Below, piece by piece: positions 19,017 through 27,880 of a DNA stretch of 64,000 nucleotides (the stretch's first letter is position 1; every line of letters starts with the position of its first letter). The DNA is from Halobaculum gomorrense (GTDB taxonomy: Archaea > Halobacteriota > Halobacteria > Halobacteriales > Haloferacaceae), in NCBI RefSeq assembly GCF_900129775.1, contig NZ_FQWV01000007.1, positions 124,001-188,000 on the forward strand, given 5' to 3'. The position numbers and the translations under genes were made by a program. Under the pieces are notes generated by a model, which searched no databases, was not told where the DNA came from, and saw nothing but the letters and a program-made list of their open reading frames with translations.

Positions 19017-19460
19017 TCAGCTATCGTACAGCGAGTTGGCGATGTCCTGCAGGCCCTTATCGGGACGCTTTGTCACGGTGTAGACGGCGCGCTCGCCGGG
19101 GACGCACAGACCGTAGAGGTAGCCCGGATCGACCTCGTCCAACTCGACCGCATCGCCGGGTTCGCGGTCGTGCTCGCGCGCCCACTCGACGAGCCGATTC
19201 TCGGCGTCGCCGCCGGCGGTGCCGGCCTCGCGCATCCGCTTGCGGTCGTCGTACGCGCCGCGCACGAGCAGTCCCTTCGAGTCGCTCGTCACCGTCGCGT
19301 GGCGCTGGTCGCCGTCGAGGACGAGACGGATCTCGTCGCCCGCCGAGAGGTCGGCCTCCTCTGGGATCCGCAGACAGGGGAGCCTGGTGCCGCCCGAGCG
19401 CGCGAGGCGCGCGCGGTGACTGGTGACCTCGGCGGCGTCGCTGGCGAGTCTGTCGCTCAT
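19017..19460 (-). CDS. Conserved haloarchaeal protein, unknown function
   Basis: 147 aa. N-terminal part reads MSDRLASDAAEVTSHRARLA and includes a beta-rich core, LRIPEEADLSAGDEIRLVLD and HATVTSDSKGLLVRGAYD, reminiscent of small barrel folds. It then has a helical linker and ends with LYGLCVPGERAVYTVTKRPD. No catalytic motif is visible. It lies 24 bp downstream of rps6e on the same strand, so the two may be cotranscribed; a translation-related role is only a guess from position. Confidence 0.72.
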   Translation of the reverse strand: MSDRLASDAAEVTSHRARLARSGGTRLPCLRIPEEADLSAGDEIRLVLDGDQRHATVTSDSKGLLVRGAYDDRKRMREAGTAGGDAENRLVEWAREHDREPGDAVELDEVDPGYLYGLCVPGERAVYTVTKRPDKGLQDIANSLYDS

Positions 19461-19484
19461 GAGCGTTGGAAAGAGGGGACTGCG

Positions 19485-19910
19485 TTACTCCTCGTCGTCG
19501 TCCGCGTCGGCCTCGGCTTTCTCAGACTCCTCGTCGTCGGCCTCTTGCTCGCCGAGCGCCTCGGCGATGGAGCCCTCGACGCGGGCGTTGATCTGGACGG
19601 TCTCCTCGGAGACCTGGCGACCGCGGACGGTGACGCGCTTGCGCTCGCCGTCGCGCGAGGGCTTGTAGCCGACGCCGCCCTCCAGCAGGAGTTCCTTCAG
19701 CTCGCCGCCGGGGACCTCCTCGCGCATCGGGCGCCCGGCCTTGTCGGAGCCGCCGGTCAGCGTCAGGTCGACGCCGTCGACGCCGACGGCCGCGCCGTCG
19801 ACCTCGTCGCCGATTTCCCGACCGAGGAACCGGTTGGCGTCCTGTCCGTCCACGTCGAACTGCCGCGTGTCGCCGGCGTCGTCGCCCACGACGATCTTGA
19901 ATTCGGCCAT
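19485..19910 (-). CDS. rps6e: 30S ribosomal protein S6e
   Basis: 141 aa archaeal S6e, a structural protein of the small ribosomal subunit. Recognised by [32 protein letters not shown], the core [18 protein letters not shown] and the basic [16 protein letters not shown]. In eukaryotes the family carries a phosphorylated basic tail; here the C-terminus ([19 protein letters not shown]) is extremely acidic, as usual in halophiles. The ATG at 19910 begins exactly at the conserved N-terminus. First gene of a probable two-gene unit. Confidence 0.95.
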   Translation of the reverse strand: MAEFKIVVGDDAGDTRQFDVDGQDANRFLGREIGDEVDGAAVGVDGVDLTLTGGSDKAGRPMREEVPGGELKELLLEGGVGYKPSRDGERKRVTVRGRQVSEETVQINARVEGSIAEALGEQEADDEESEKAEADADDDEE

Positions 19911-20278
19911 TACGGATGGATGCTCGGCGGTGAGAGAAAAGACCGTCGAAAGCGTGGCCGAGGAGTGCGAGGACGAGCGTAGCGAGTCCTCGAAGCGAAC
20001 GGGGAGCGAAGCGACCTGTGAGCGAGCGCAGCGAGCGAGGCCACGGCCGTGTGCGGCGAGGTCCTCGTGCCGAGCCGCCCACAGAGAACGCGTGGTCCGA
20101 GGCCTGCGAGGACGAGCGCTGCGTGGCCGAACGTAATGAGGTCACGAGACGAGCGGCGAACGTAGTGAGCCGCGAGTAGTGAGTCCTCGATACGAGCGGG
20201 GAGCGGAGCGACCCGCGAGCACTGGGCCGAGGACCACGGGTAGCGGCGACGCGTCGATGGCCGTTGCCGGCCCGGTCG
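19911..20278. repeat. Intergenic region packed with short imperfect palindromes
   Basis: 368 bp without a gene, made of repeated GAGCGNAGCGA-type cores. Clearest example: 19968-19992, outer arms CGAGGAC and GTCCTCG (7 bp perfect) around GAGCGTAGCGA. Others include GCGAGCGCAGCGAGCG near 20024, GAGGACGAGCGCTGCG near 20109 and GAGCGGAGCGACCCGCGAGC near 20203. Many units share GAGGAC or GTCCTC boxes. They would form hairpins in RNA or DNA between the rps6e leader and the 3' end of the next gene on the same strand. Confidence 0.75.
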
Positions 20279-21238
20279 TCACCCGAGCCGCATGGGGTCG
20301 TCACTCTCGACGATCCGCACCTCGACCTCGTCGCCGACGGCGAACGTCGGGTCGCCCGCCTCCGGCCGCATCACCAACTTCGCGCCCGCGGCGGCGTCGG
20401 CGCGGGCGGCGAACAGCGACAGCCCCGTGATCCGCTCGTCGTTCGCGAGCACGGCCACGTCCGCCCAGTCGACGTGGCGGCCGACGCGGGCGCCGACGGT
20501 CGTTCCAAGCAGCGAGACGGGATCGCCGTCGCCGCGCTCGGTGTCGACGCCGGGCGCGCCGCCGGGAACGCCGCCGCCCGCGTAGTGCGCGAGCCCCCCG
20601 TCGAGCGGGCGGCCGTCGTCGTCTGCGACCGCGGTGAACCGCGCGGCGTCGGTGTCGGTCGCACCGCCGGCACCGGGTGCGGCGTCCCCGCGCGTCGGCG
20701 CGTCCAGCACCGCGTGGCTCGGCCCCGTCTCGACGACGGTTCCGGTGCCGTCCCACGACAGCGGCGCCACGTCGACGCCGGCAACGAGCGGGAGCGACCC
20801 GGACGCCCGGTAGGGGTTCCGCTCGAGCTCGCGGAACTCCAGGTGGACGTGGTTGTCGACCCAGCGGCCGAAGAAGCCCGAGCGAACCATCTCCCCGAGG
20901 GAGTCGCCGACGGCCACCTCGTCGCCAGCCTCGACGGCCGGGTCGACGTGGAGCACGCGCGCGACGCGGTCGCCGGCGTCGATCACGATCAGGTGGTCGT
21001 GGTCGACGGCGTACTCGCGGTCGGGGCAGCCGACCGTTCGGGCGTCGAGCACCTCGCCCGCGACGGGCGAGATCCCGACGTTCGACTCGGGGTACAGGTC
21101 GACGGCGCACGCCCGGTCGTGCGCGGGGTACGGCGAGTTGTACAGCGAGAACTTCCGGTAGCGAGCGAGCAACGATTCGGGGAGGGCGACGGGATCGGCC
21201 GCCTCGGTCCGGGACCCGGTCCCCGTCGACTCGTCCAT
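20279..21238 (-). CDS. LytM/M23-like metallopeptidase-fold protein
   Basis: 319 aa. The N-terminal half carries M23 signatures: H40 and D47 in AHDRACAVDLYP, the strand SPVAGEVLDA, then the VLHVDPAVEAGDEVAVGDSL segment and HxH at 130-132 in DNHVHLEFRE. All three zinc ligands (H, D, HxH) are present. The C-terminal 150 residues have another beta-rich domain. No signal peptide or membrane span is seen, so it appears cytoplasmic, although haloarchaea lack peptidoglycan. Substrate unknown. Confidence 0.8.
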   Translation of the reverse strand: MDESTGTGSRTEAADPVALPESLLARYRKFSLYNSPYPAHDRACAVDLYPESNVGISPVAGEVLDARTVGCPDREYAVDHDHLIVIDAGDRVARVLHVDPAVEAGDEVAVGDSLGEMVRSGFFGRWVDNHVHLEFRELERNPYRASGSLPLVAGVDVAPLSWDGTGTVVETGPSHAVLDAPTRGDAAPGAGGATDTDAARFTAVADDDGRPLDGGLAHYAGGGVPGGAPGVDTERGDGDPVSLLGTTVGARVGRHVDWADVAVLANDERITGLSLFAARADAAAGAKLVMRPEAGDPTFAVGDEVEVRIVESDDPMRLG

Positions 21239-21290
21239 ACCCGCCGCAGGCGACGCAAGCGCTTAGGCGCCCCGACTCCCACCGCCGGTC

Positions 21291-22034
21291 GTGACCGACG
21301 AGCGACGAGGCGGCGAGGGTCGCGTCCGCGTGTATCGCGGCCGCCGATCGGACCGCGAGGCCGACCGCGCCGCGACCGCCGCGATGCTCGTCGAGGCTGG
21401 GGACTCGGGCGTGTCCGCGGTGCGCGTGTGGGCGCCGGGCCGCTCGCTCGCCTTCGGGCGCCGCGACGCCCGCGCGGACGGCTACGAGCGCGCGACGGCG
21501 GCCGCCCGCGAGCACGGCTTCCCACCCGTCGAGCGCTCCGTCGGAGGACGGGCGGTCGCGTACGCCGAGTCGACGCTGGCGTTCGCGCACGCGGTCCCGC
21601 TCGACGACGCCCGAACCGGGCTGAACGACCGCTACGAGACTGCCGTAGGGACGCTCGTGGACGCGCTCCGCGGTGTCGGCGCCGGCGTGGAGCGCGGCGA
21701 ACCGCCCGCCTCGTACTGCCCCGGCGACTACTCGGTCCGCGTCGCCGGCGGCGGCAAGGTCGCCGGCATCGCCCAGCGCGTCCGGCAGGACGCCGCGCTC
21801 GTCTCCGGCTGCGTCACGGTCGCCGAGCGCGGCCCGATCCGCGCGGTGCTGCGCCCCGTCTACGACGCGCTCGGCGTTCCATTCGACCCCGACACGGTCG
21901 GATCTGTGACTCAGGCTGGCGGTCCCGACGACGCCGAGGCCGTCCGGGAGGCGCTGGAAGCCGAGTTCGTCGGCGAGGGCGCGGTCGAGACCCGCGACGT
22001 GGCGGATCGCCCCGCCGACGCGGGCGACGACTGA
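21291..22034 (+). CDS. lplA: Lipoate-protein ligase A family protein
   Basis: 247 aa biotin/lipoate A/B ligase fold. Attaches lipoate (or octanoate) to lipoyl domains of 2-oxoacid dehydrogenase or glycine cleavage complexes. Signatures: VRVWAPGRSLAFGRRDA, the lipoate-binding SVGGRAVAYAESTLAFAH (family RRxxGGGAVYH) and the catalytic Lys in GGGKVAGIAQRVRQDA. GTG start at 21291, directly after a short spacer from the divergent gene; 55 bp separate it from dihydroorotase. A dihydrolipoamide dehydrogenase lies 13 kb away in the same window. Confidence 0.85.
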   Translation: MTDERRGGEGRVRVYRGRRSDREADRAATAAMLVEAGDSGVSAVRVWAPGRSLAFGRRDARADGYERATAAAREHGFPPVERSVGGRAVAYAESTLAFAHAVPLDDARTGLNDRYETAVGTLVDALRGVGAGVERGEPPASYCPGDYSVRVAGGGKVAGIAQRVRQDAALVSGCVTVAERGPIRAVLRPVYDALGVPFDPDTVGSVTQAGGPDDAEAVREALEAEFVGEGAVETRDVADRPADAGDD

Positions 22035-22089
22035 TCCGCGGAACGGACGATCCGCCGAACTTACGCCGTGCGCCCGCGCACCTCCGGCA

Positions 22090-23412
22090 ATGAGCACGCT
22101 GTTCACCACCGCCACGCTCGCGGACGGCCGCGTCCGCGACGTGCTGGTCGAGGGGGAGACGATCGCGCGGGTCGCCGACGCCGGCACGCTCGACCCCGCG
22201 GACGCCGCCGTCGACGAGGTCGTCGACTGCGACGGCAAGCACCTCCTTCCCGGTGCCATCGACGCGCACGTCCACTTCCGCGAACCCGGCTTCACCCACA
22301 AGGAGGACTGGCACACCGGGTCGCGGTCGGCCGCCGCTGGCGGCGTCACCACCGTCGTCGACCAGCCGAACACCGACCCCCCGACGGTCACGGGCGAGGC
22401 CGTCGACGGGAAGGTCGCCCTCGCTGCGGAGTCGCTCGTCGATTTCGGGGTCAACGGCGGCGTCACCGGCGACTGGGATCCCGACTCGCTGTTCGAACAC
22501 CCGATCTTCGCGCTCGGGGAGGTGTTCCTCGCCGACTCCACCGGCGACATGGGCATCGAGGCGGACCTGTTCGCCGACGCCGTCGCCCGCGCGGCCGCCG
22601 AGGACACGGTCGTCACGGTCCACGCCGAGGACGCCGCCCTGTTCGACCGGGCGGCCCTGGAGCGCGCCGACGACGGAACCGGCCGCGACGCCGATGCAGA
22701 CGCGTGGAGCGCCTACCGAACCGCCGAGGCCGAGGCCGCCGCCGTCGAGCGCGCGCTCGCGGTCGGCGCCGACTCCGACGCCGCGATTCACATCGCCCAC
22801 ACCTCGACGCCGGAGGGCGTCGACGCCGCCAGCGACGCGGGTGCGACCTGCGAGGTGACGCCCCACCACCTGCTGCTCTCTCGTGAGGACCTCGACAACC
22901 TCGGCACCTTCGGCCGGATGAACCCCCCGCTGCGAAGCGAGCAGCGCCGCGAGGCGGTGCTCGAGCGCGTCGCAGACGGCGCCGTCGACATCGTCGCCAC
23001 CGACCACGCGCCCCACACCCGCGCGGAGAAAGACGCGAGCGTCCGGGACGCACCCTCGGGCGTCCCCGGCGTCGAGACGATGCTCCCGCTGCTCCTGCAG
23101 GAGGTTCGCGAGGGCAGGCTCACGCTGGAGCGCGTGCGCGACCTCGTCGCCGCGAACCCGGCCGACGTCTTCGGCGTCGACGGGAAAGGCCGAGTCGCCG
23201 AGGGCGCCGACGCCGATCTCGTCCTCGTCGACCTCGACGCCACTCGCGAGATCCGCGGCGACGACCTCCACTCGAAGTGCGGGTGGACGCCGTTCGAGGG
23301 CCGCCAGGGCGTCTTCCCGGAACTGACGCTCGTGCGCGGCAGCATCGCCTACGACGCCCGCGGCGACGGCGAGCGGTTCGGCGACGCGGTCGGCCGGAAC
23401 GTTCGGGCGTAA
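22090..23412 (+). CDS. pyrC: Dihydroorotase
   Basis: 440 aa amidohydrolase that cyclises carbamoyl aspartate to dihydroorotate in pyrimidine synthesis. Zinc ligands H60 and H62 in GAIDAHVHFREPGFTHKE; other signatures are VTVHAED near residue 178, IHIAHTSTPEG near 234, CEVTPHHLLL near 257, and the catalytic Asp in ATDHAPHTRAEKD near 304. C-terminal KCGWTPFEG and TLVRGSIAYDA are typical of class I dihydroorotases. Allantoinase is the main alternative, but the REPG and KE features favour PyrC. Confidence 0.92.
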   Translation: MSTLFTTATLADGRVRDVLVEGETIARVADAGTLDPADAAVDEVVDCDGKHLLPGAIDAHVHFREPGFTHKEDWHTGSRSAAAGGVTTVVDQPNTDPPTVTGEAVDGKVALAAESLVDFGVNGGVTGDWDPDSLFEHPIFALGEVFLADSTGDMGIEADLFADAVARAAAEDTVVTVHAEDAALFDRAALERADDGTGRDADADAWSAYRTAEAEAAAVERALAVGADSDAAIHIAHTSTPEGVDAASDAGATCEVTPHHLLLSREDLDNLGTFGRMNPPLRSEQRREAVLERVADGAVDIVATDHAPHTRAEKDASVRDAPSGVPGVETMLPLLLQEVREGRLTLERVRDLVAANPADVFGVDGKGRVAEGADADLVLVDLDATREIRGDDLHSKCGWTPFEGRQGVFPELTLVRGSIAYDARGDGERFGDAVGRNVRA

Positions 23413-23542
23413 TCTCCGGGCGGGTTCGGTGACGCTCGCCGCCGAAGCGTGCTCGGGGGTCGTCGCCGCACCGGTCTCGGAGCGCTCCGCCCCGCGAGCC
23501 GACACGACAACCGTTTTCCCCTCGGGCCGCCGCCGGTGAAGT

Positions 23543-24085
23543 ATGGCTGGCAGCCACCCGCTCGCTGGATACACCGAGTTCTGGGACGACGTAATGGCCG
23601 ACATGGAGGCCACCGCCGAGGAGTACCGCGAGGCGGGCTGGGACGTGCTCGAACTCCACCCGGGCGACGTGACGCCCCTGCCCAACGTCTCCACCGACGG
23701 CACCGGGATCGAGGTGGATCGGACCGGGTTCGACGTGCTCCTTCCGGGCGACGAGTTCGCTGAGGCCCAAGACCTCGTCGCGGAGACGGATGCGGCCGAC
23801 GGCGACGGCGACGTGTTCGACGAGTACGACGCCTACCGCGCCCAGCAGTCGGACGTGGTGTTTCTCGTTGTCGTGATGAAAGCCGAGGCCGCCGGGCGGG
23901 CGGTCGCGTTCCCGCTGTACTACGACGAACAGCAGGCGCGACCGATGCTGGACCGCGCCGACGACGCGGGTGAACTGTGCGCGTACCTCCGTCCGCTCGA
24001 CGACTCCGAGCGCGTCGTGTTCTCGCTGGCTGACCCCGCGCCGCTGTCTCCCGAAGACGGGGACGAACCGCCGGCAGCGGAGTAA
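23543..24085 (+). CDS. Conserved haloarchaeal protein, unknown function
   Basis: 180 aa, soluble and acidic. N-terminal helix HPLAGYTEFWDDVMADMEAT is followed by EEYREAGWDVLELHPGDVTP and a beta-rich core with VVFLVVVMKAEAAGRAVAFP. The pattern looks like a haloarchaeal DUF family without known role. A TATA-like element is not obvious; the ATG at 23543 follows about 130 bp of spacer after pyrC. Confidence 0.7.
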   Translation: MAGSHPLAGYTEFWDDVMADMEATAEEYREAGWDVLELHPGDVTPLPNVSTDGTGIEVDRTGFDVLLPGDEFAEAQDLVAETDAADGDGDVFDEYDAYRAQQSDVVFLVVVMKAEAAGRAVAFPLYYDEQQARPMLDRADDAGELCAYLRPLDDSERVVFSLADPAPLSPEDGDEPPAAE

Positions 24086-24171
24086 CGGAGTGACACGAAC
24101 CGCTCGTTCTCGTGGCTGACGGGACCGGTCCGTAGCCGCCGGACCCGGTCCGTAGCCGACAGCGTCGACCG

Positions 24172-24759
24172 CTACGCGAACTCGATCTCCGCCAGCGTCG
24201 CGGTCTCGCCGAACAGCCAGTCGGCGTGTTCGACGGCGTACTCGCGGTGCTCCTCGGTGATGTAGCCGAGCGCATCCTCGACGACGACCGGCCGGTAGTC
24301 GCGCAGCCCCGCCGACCCCGCCGTGTGGAGCACGCAGACGTTCGCGAGCGTCCCGCAGACGAGCAGGTCGTCGACGCCACGGGCGTCGAGCCACCCCTCC
24401 AACTCGGTGTCGTGGAACGCGTCGTAGGTGTGTTTCTCGACGACGTGGTCGGCCTCCGCGGTCGGGAGGTTGTCGACCAGCTCGGCGTCCCAGCTCCCCT
24501 CGACGACGTGCTCGCCCCAGCGGTCGAACTCGTCGTAGTAGTGGGCGCCGTCGAACTGCTCGGGCGGGTGCACGTCCCGCGTGTACACGACGCGCGCGCC
24601 GGCATCGCCCGCGCGCTCGGCGAGCGTCCGAACGGGGTCGATCGCCGCCTCGCTTGGCTCGGCGTAGAGGCTCCCGTCAGGGTGACAGAACCCATTCTGC
24701 ATGTCGACCACGACGACAGCGGTGCGGTCGGGGTCGAACTCGGTCGCGTCCGTGTCCAT
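24172..24759 (-). CDS. pncA: Nicotinamidase / isochorismatase-family hydrolase
   Basis: 195 aa cysteine hydrolase. The catalytic triad is visible: D19 in VVVVDMQNGFC, K109 in VVEKHTYDAF and C142 in LVCGTLANVCVLHT; the metal-site DVHPP is at 62-66. Nicotinamidase converts nicotinamide to nicotinate. This is supported by the nicotinate phosphoribosyltransferase gene about 1.9 kb away, which uses nicotinate to make NaMN. Strict isochorismatase activity is unlikely but other amides are possible substrates. Confidence 0.85.
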   Translation of the reverse strand: MDTDATEFDPDRTAVVVVDMQNGFCHPDGSLYAEPSEAAIDPVRTLAERAGDAGARVVYTRDVHPPEQFDGAHYYDEFDRWGEHVVEGSWDAELVDNLPTAEADHVVEKHTYDAFHDTELEGWLDARGVDDLLVCGTLANVCVLHTAGSAGLRDYRPVVVEDALGYITEEHREYAVEHADWLFGETATLAEIEFA

Positions 24760-24865
24760 GGGTATCGCTTCGGGCCGGAGTCACAAAATTGCTCGCCGGG
24801 ACACCCCGGTTCGCCCGCCGCTGATCGCGGACAAGGTACTTCTACCCCCGGGACGATGCGGGGAT

Positions 24866-26524
24866 ATGCGACGATCGGCCCCGCGCTCGCGCGTACGCCT
24901 CACCGCCCTCGTGTTCGCGGTCGTGCTGGTGACCACCGCCGCGGCGCCGGCGTTCGCCGCGACGCCGGCGTCACCCGGCGCGGTCGCGACAGCCGGTTCA
25001 CCCGCGATGCAACAGGAGGCGCCGCCCGACCCGGCCGCCGACCGGATCGGCTGGGAGGGCGGCTACTGGCATAACGAGAGCATCGCAGTCGACCAGTCCG
25101 ACGGGCTCAGCGACGAGGAACTGGACGCGTACGTGGCTCGCGGGATGGCCCGCGTCGAGTACATCCGCGAGGCCGAATTCGAGTCGACGGTGCCGGTGTC
25201 GATCATCACCCGCGAGGAGTACCGCAACCGGAGCGCCGGCGGCGGCGCGAACCGCACCGCGTACAACCGGTGGAACGACCAGGTGTGGGAGGGGCTGTTC
25301 ATCGTCGGCGAGTCGACCGGTTCGAGCGACGCGATCGGTCAGACGACCGGCTCGTCGGTTGCGGGGTTCTACTCGCCCACGAACGACGCGATCACGATCG
25401 TCACCGACTCCACTGACGCACCGACGATCAACAACGCCACGCTGATCCACGAGCTGGTCCACGCGCTGCAGGACCAGCGGTACGACCTGACCAACGCGAC
25501 GTACCGGGCGCCCACCCAGGACGGGACGCTCGCGGTCGACGGCGTCGTCGAGGGCGAGGCGAACTACGTCGAGACGAACTACTCCATGCGCTGCGGGACG
25601 GAGTGGGAGTGTGTCGACACGCCGCAGGCCGGCGGGAGCGGCGGCGGCGGCGGCGGTCCGAACCTCGGCATCCTGCTCACGCTGCTCAATCCGTACTCGG
25701 ACGGTCCGGTGTACGTGCACGAGATCGTTCAGGAGGGCGGCTGGGACGCCTTCGAGGATCGGTTCCGGAACCCGCCCGTCTCCTCCGAGCAGGTGATCCA
25801 CCGGACCGACGAGACGCCCCGTCCCATCGAGTTCACCGACAGGGAGACGAACGGCTGGAGCACCTTCTCGCGCGACAACCCGCGGCTCGGCCAGAACGGC
25901 TCCGATACGGTCGGCGAGGCGTCGATCTACGCGATGTTCTGGTATCAGGCTCGCGAGTACCGCGCCGACACGATCAACCCCAACGGGCTGTTCGACACGA
26001 GCAGTCCGTACGACATGTACAACTACGACGCCGAACCGTCGAACGGCTGGGCGAACGACCGACTGTTCCCGTACCGTAACGGCGAGGGCGACGACGCCAC
26101 GTACGGCTACGTGTGGATCACCGAGTGGGACACCGAAGCCGACGCGCACGAGTTCCGCGACACGTACCTCCGGATGCTGGAGGCCCACGACGTGCGCCAG
26201 ACCGACGAGGGGTACTACGTCGTCCCCGACGGGCCGTTCGCCGACGCATTCCTCGTCCGCCTCGACGGCGACCGCGTCACGATCGTCAACGGCCCCACCG
26301 TCGACGACGTGAAGAACATCCGTCCGGGTCTCGAACCGGTCGACGCGGAGACGACGACCGACGGCGGGGCCAGCCCAACCGAGCCCCCTGCGGGCGACGA
26401 CACCGCCGGCGACACGGCGGGCACCCCCGCGGTGACGACGGAGACGACCGGCGCTGGCTTCGGGTTCGGCGTCGCCGTCGCCGCCGTCGTGGTCGCCGGG
26501 CTGCTCGCCCGACGCCGCCGCTGA
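24866..26524 (+). CDS. Hvo_1808-family surface protein with HExxH-type motif
   Basis: 552 aa exported protein. Signal peptide at 1-31 (RLTALVFAVVLVTTAAAPAF, then Ala-rich site). The mature part has multiple Asn-X-Ser/Thr sites and a possible zinc motif HELVHALQDQRYD near residue 198, with Glu in EGEANYVETNY about 30 residues later, an arrangement like gluzincin proteases. Low-complexity Thr/Gly linker near 500-530, then a C-terminal hydrophobic segment followed by ARRRR, resembling haloarchaeal PGF-CTERM anchors but with GAGFGFG in place of PGF. Probably attached to the cell surface. Confidence 0.85.
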   Translation: MRRSAPRSRVRLTALVFAVVLVTTAAAPAFAATPASPGAVATAGSPAMQQEAPPDPAADRIGWEGGYWHNESIAVDQSDGLSDEELDAYVARGMARVEYIREAEFESTVPVSIITREEYRNRSAGGGANRTAYNRWNDQVWEGLFIVGESTGSSDAIGQTTGSSVAGFYSPTNDAITIVTDSTDAPTINNATLIHELVHALQDQRYDLTNATYRAPTQDGTLAVDGVVEGEANYVETNYSMRCGTEWECVDTPQAGGSGGGGGGPNLGILLTLLNPYSDGPVYVHEIVQEGGWDAFEDRFRNPPVSSEQVIHRTDETPRPIEFTDRETNGWSTFSRDNPRLGQNGSDTVGEASIYAMFWYQAREYRADTINPNGLFDTSSPYDMYNYDAEPSNGWANDRLFPYRNGEGDDATYGYVWITEWDTEADAHEFRDTYLRMLEAHDVRQTDEGYYVVPDGPFADAFLVRLDGDRVTIVNGPTVDDVKNIRPGLEPVDAETTTDGGASPTEPPAGDDTAGDTAGTPAVTTETTGAGFGFGVAVAAVVVAGLLARRRR

Positions 26525-26627
26525 CGCCTCGCCCCCGTCTCCGCGCTCTGCGGATCGCTCGGCCGTCTCATGCGATCGCGTCCCGCGATAGCGTGACTTT
26601 TTGCGTCGCCGCGGTGAATCCGCACGC

Positions 26628-27791
26628 ATGAGTTCTCCGCCCCTCGAGTTCGACATCGTCGGGGCCGACGCCGTCCGCGACGGAACGGCGACGGACGCGT
26701 ACTTCGACCGGACCGTCGAGACGCTTCGCCACGCGGACCGGAACCCGCGCGTCGTCGCGGAAGTGACCGCGGATCAGTTCCCCGACGGGGACTTCGAGCT
26801 GCTTGCGGGCGTGAAGGACGCCGCCGCGCTGCTGGCCGGCCACGGGATCGACGTGGACGCGCTCCCGGAGGGGACGCTATTCGACGGCGGGCCGGTCATG
26901 CGCATCGAGGGGACGTACCTCGAGTTTGCGGCCTTAGAGACATCCCTGTTGGGCTTCCTCTCGCACGCGTCCGGCGTCGCTACCGCCGCGCTTGAGTGCC
27001 GCCGCGCCGCGCTCGAGTCGAACATCCTCTCGTTCGGCGCGCGCCACGTCCATCCCTCGATCGCCGCGATGGTCGAGCGCAGCGCGCTCGTGGGCGGGCT
27101 CGACGGCTTCTCGCACGTTGCCGCCGGCGAGGTGCTCGGCCGCGAGCCCTCGGGGACGATGCCCCACGCGCTGCTCATCTGCTTCGGTCGCGGCAATCAG
27201 GAGGACGCCTGGCGCGCCTTCGACGAGGCCGTCCCCGAGTCTGTCCCCCGGATCGCGCTGTGTGACACCTACTCCGACGAGAAAGAGGAGGTGATTCGGG
27301 CCGTCGAGACGCTCGGCGACCGCCTCGACGGCGTCCGCCTCGACACCACCGGCTCCCGGCGCGGCGACTTCCGCCACATCGTCCGCGAGGTACAGTGGGA
27401 GCTCGACGCCCGCGGCCACGCCGACGTGGACGTGTTCCTCTCGGGCGGTCTCGGCCCCGCGGAGCTCCGCCGCCTCCGGGATGTCGCCGACGGCTTCGGC
27501 GTCGGCGGCTACGTCTCCAACGCCGACCCGGTGGACTTCGCGCTCGACATCGTCGAGGTCGATGGCGAGCCCGCGGCAAAGCGGGGGAAGCTCTCGGGCA
27601 TCAAGGCGGTGTACCGCACCCCCGACGGCGGCCACCACGTCGGGCTGCGCGGGCGCGAGGGGCCCGAGGGCGGCGAGTCGCTCATGGAGCCGCTGATCCG
27701 CGACGGCGAGGTCGTCCGGCCGTTCGACATCGACGACGCCGCCGGACGGGCGCTCGCGGACGCGACGCGAGTCGAGTTCGGCGAAGAATAG
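26628..27791 (+). CDS. pncB: Nicotinate phosphoribosyltransferase
   Basis: 387 aa. Makes nicotinate mononucleotide from nicotinate and PRPP in NAD salvage. Signatures: TDAYFDRTVETLR (family TDxYF), FGARHVHPSIA, VLGREPSGTMPHAL (the conserved GT-PHA core) and LDTTGSRRGDFRH, with VFLSGGLGPAELRRL for phosphate binding. Matches the short archaeal type of about 390 aa. ATG at 26628 is chosen; a possible upstream start adds only nine residues. With the nicotinamidase nearby, it completes the nicotinamide-to-NaMN route. Confidence 0.92.
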   Translation: MSSPPLEFDIVGADAVRDGTATDAYFDRTVETLRHADRNPRVVAEVTADQFPDGDFELLAGVKDAAALLAGHGIDVDALPEGTLFDGGPVMRIEGTYLEFAALETSLLGFLSHASGVATAALECRRAALESNILSFGARHVHPSIAAMVERSALVGGLDGFSHVAAGEVLGREPSGTMPHALLICFGRGNQEDAWRAFDEAVPESVPRIALCDTYSDEKEEVIRAVETLGDRLDGVRLDTTGSRRGDFRHIVREVQWELDARGHADVDVFLSGGLGPAELRRLRDVADGFGVGGYVSNADPVDFALDIVEVDGEPAAKRGKLSGIKAVYRTPDGGHHVGLRGREGPEGGESLMEPLIRDGEVVRPFDIDDAAGRALADATRVEFGEE

Positions 27792-27880
27792 CGCGACTCG
27801 TCGAGGCGCGGCGGCGCGACGAGACGCAAGCGCTCGGCTCTTCGAGGGAGCTGCTGAGAACCGCCACGGCCGCCCGTCGC

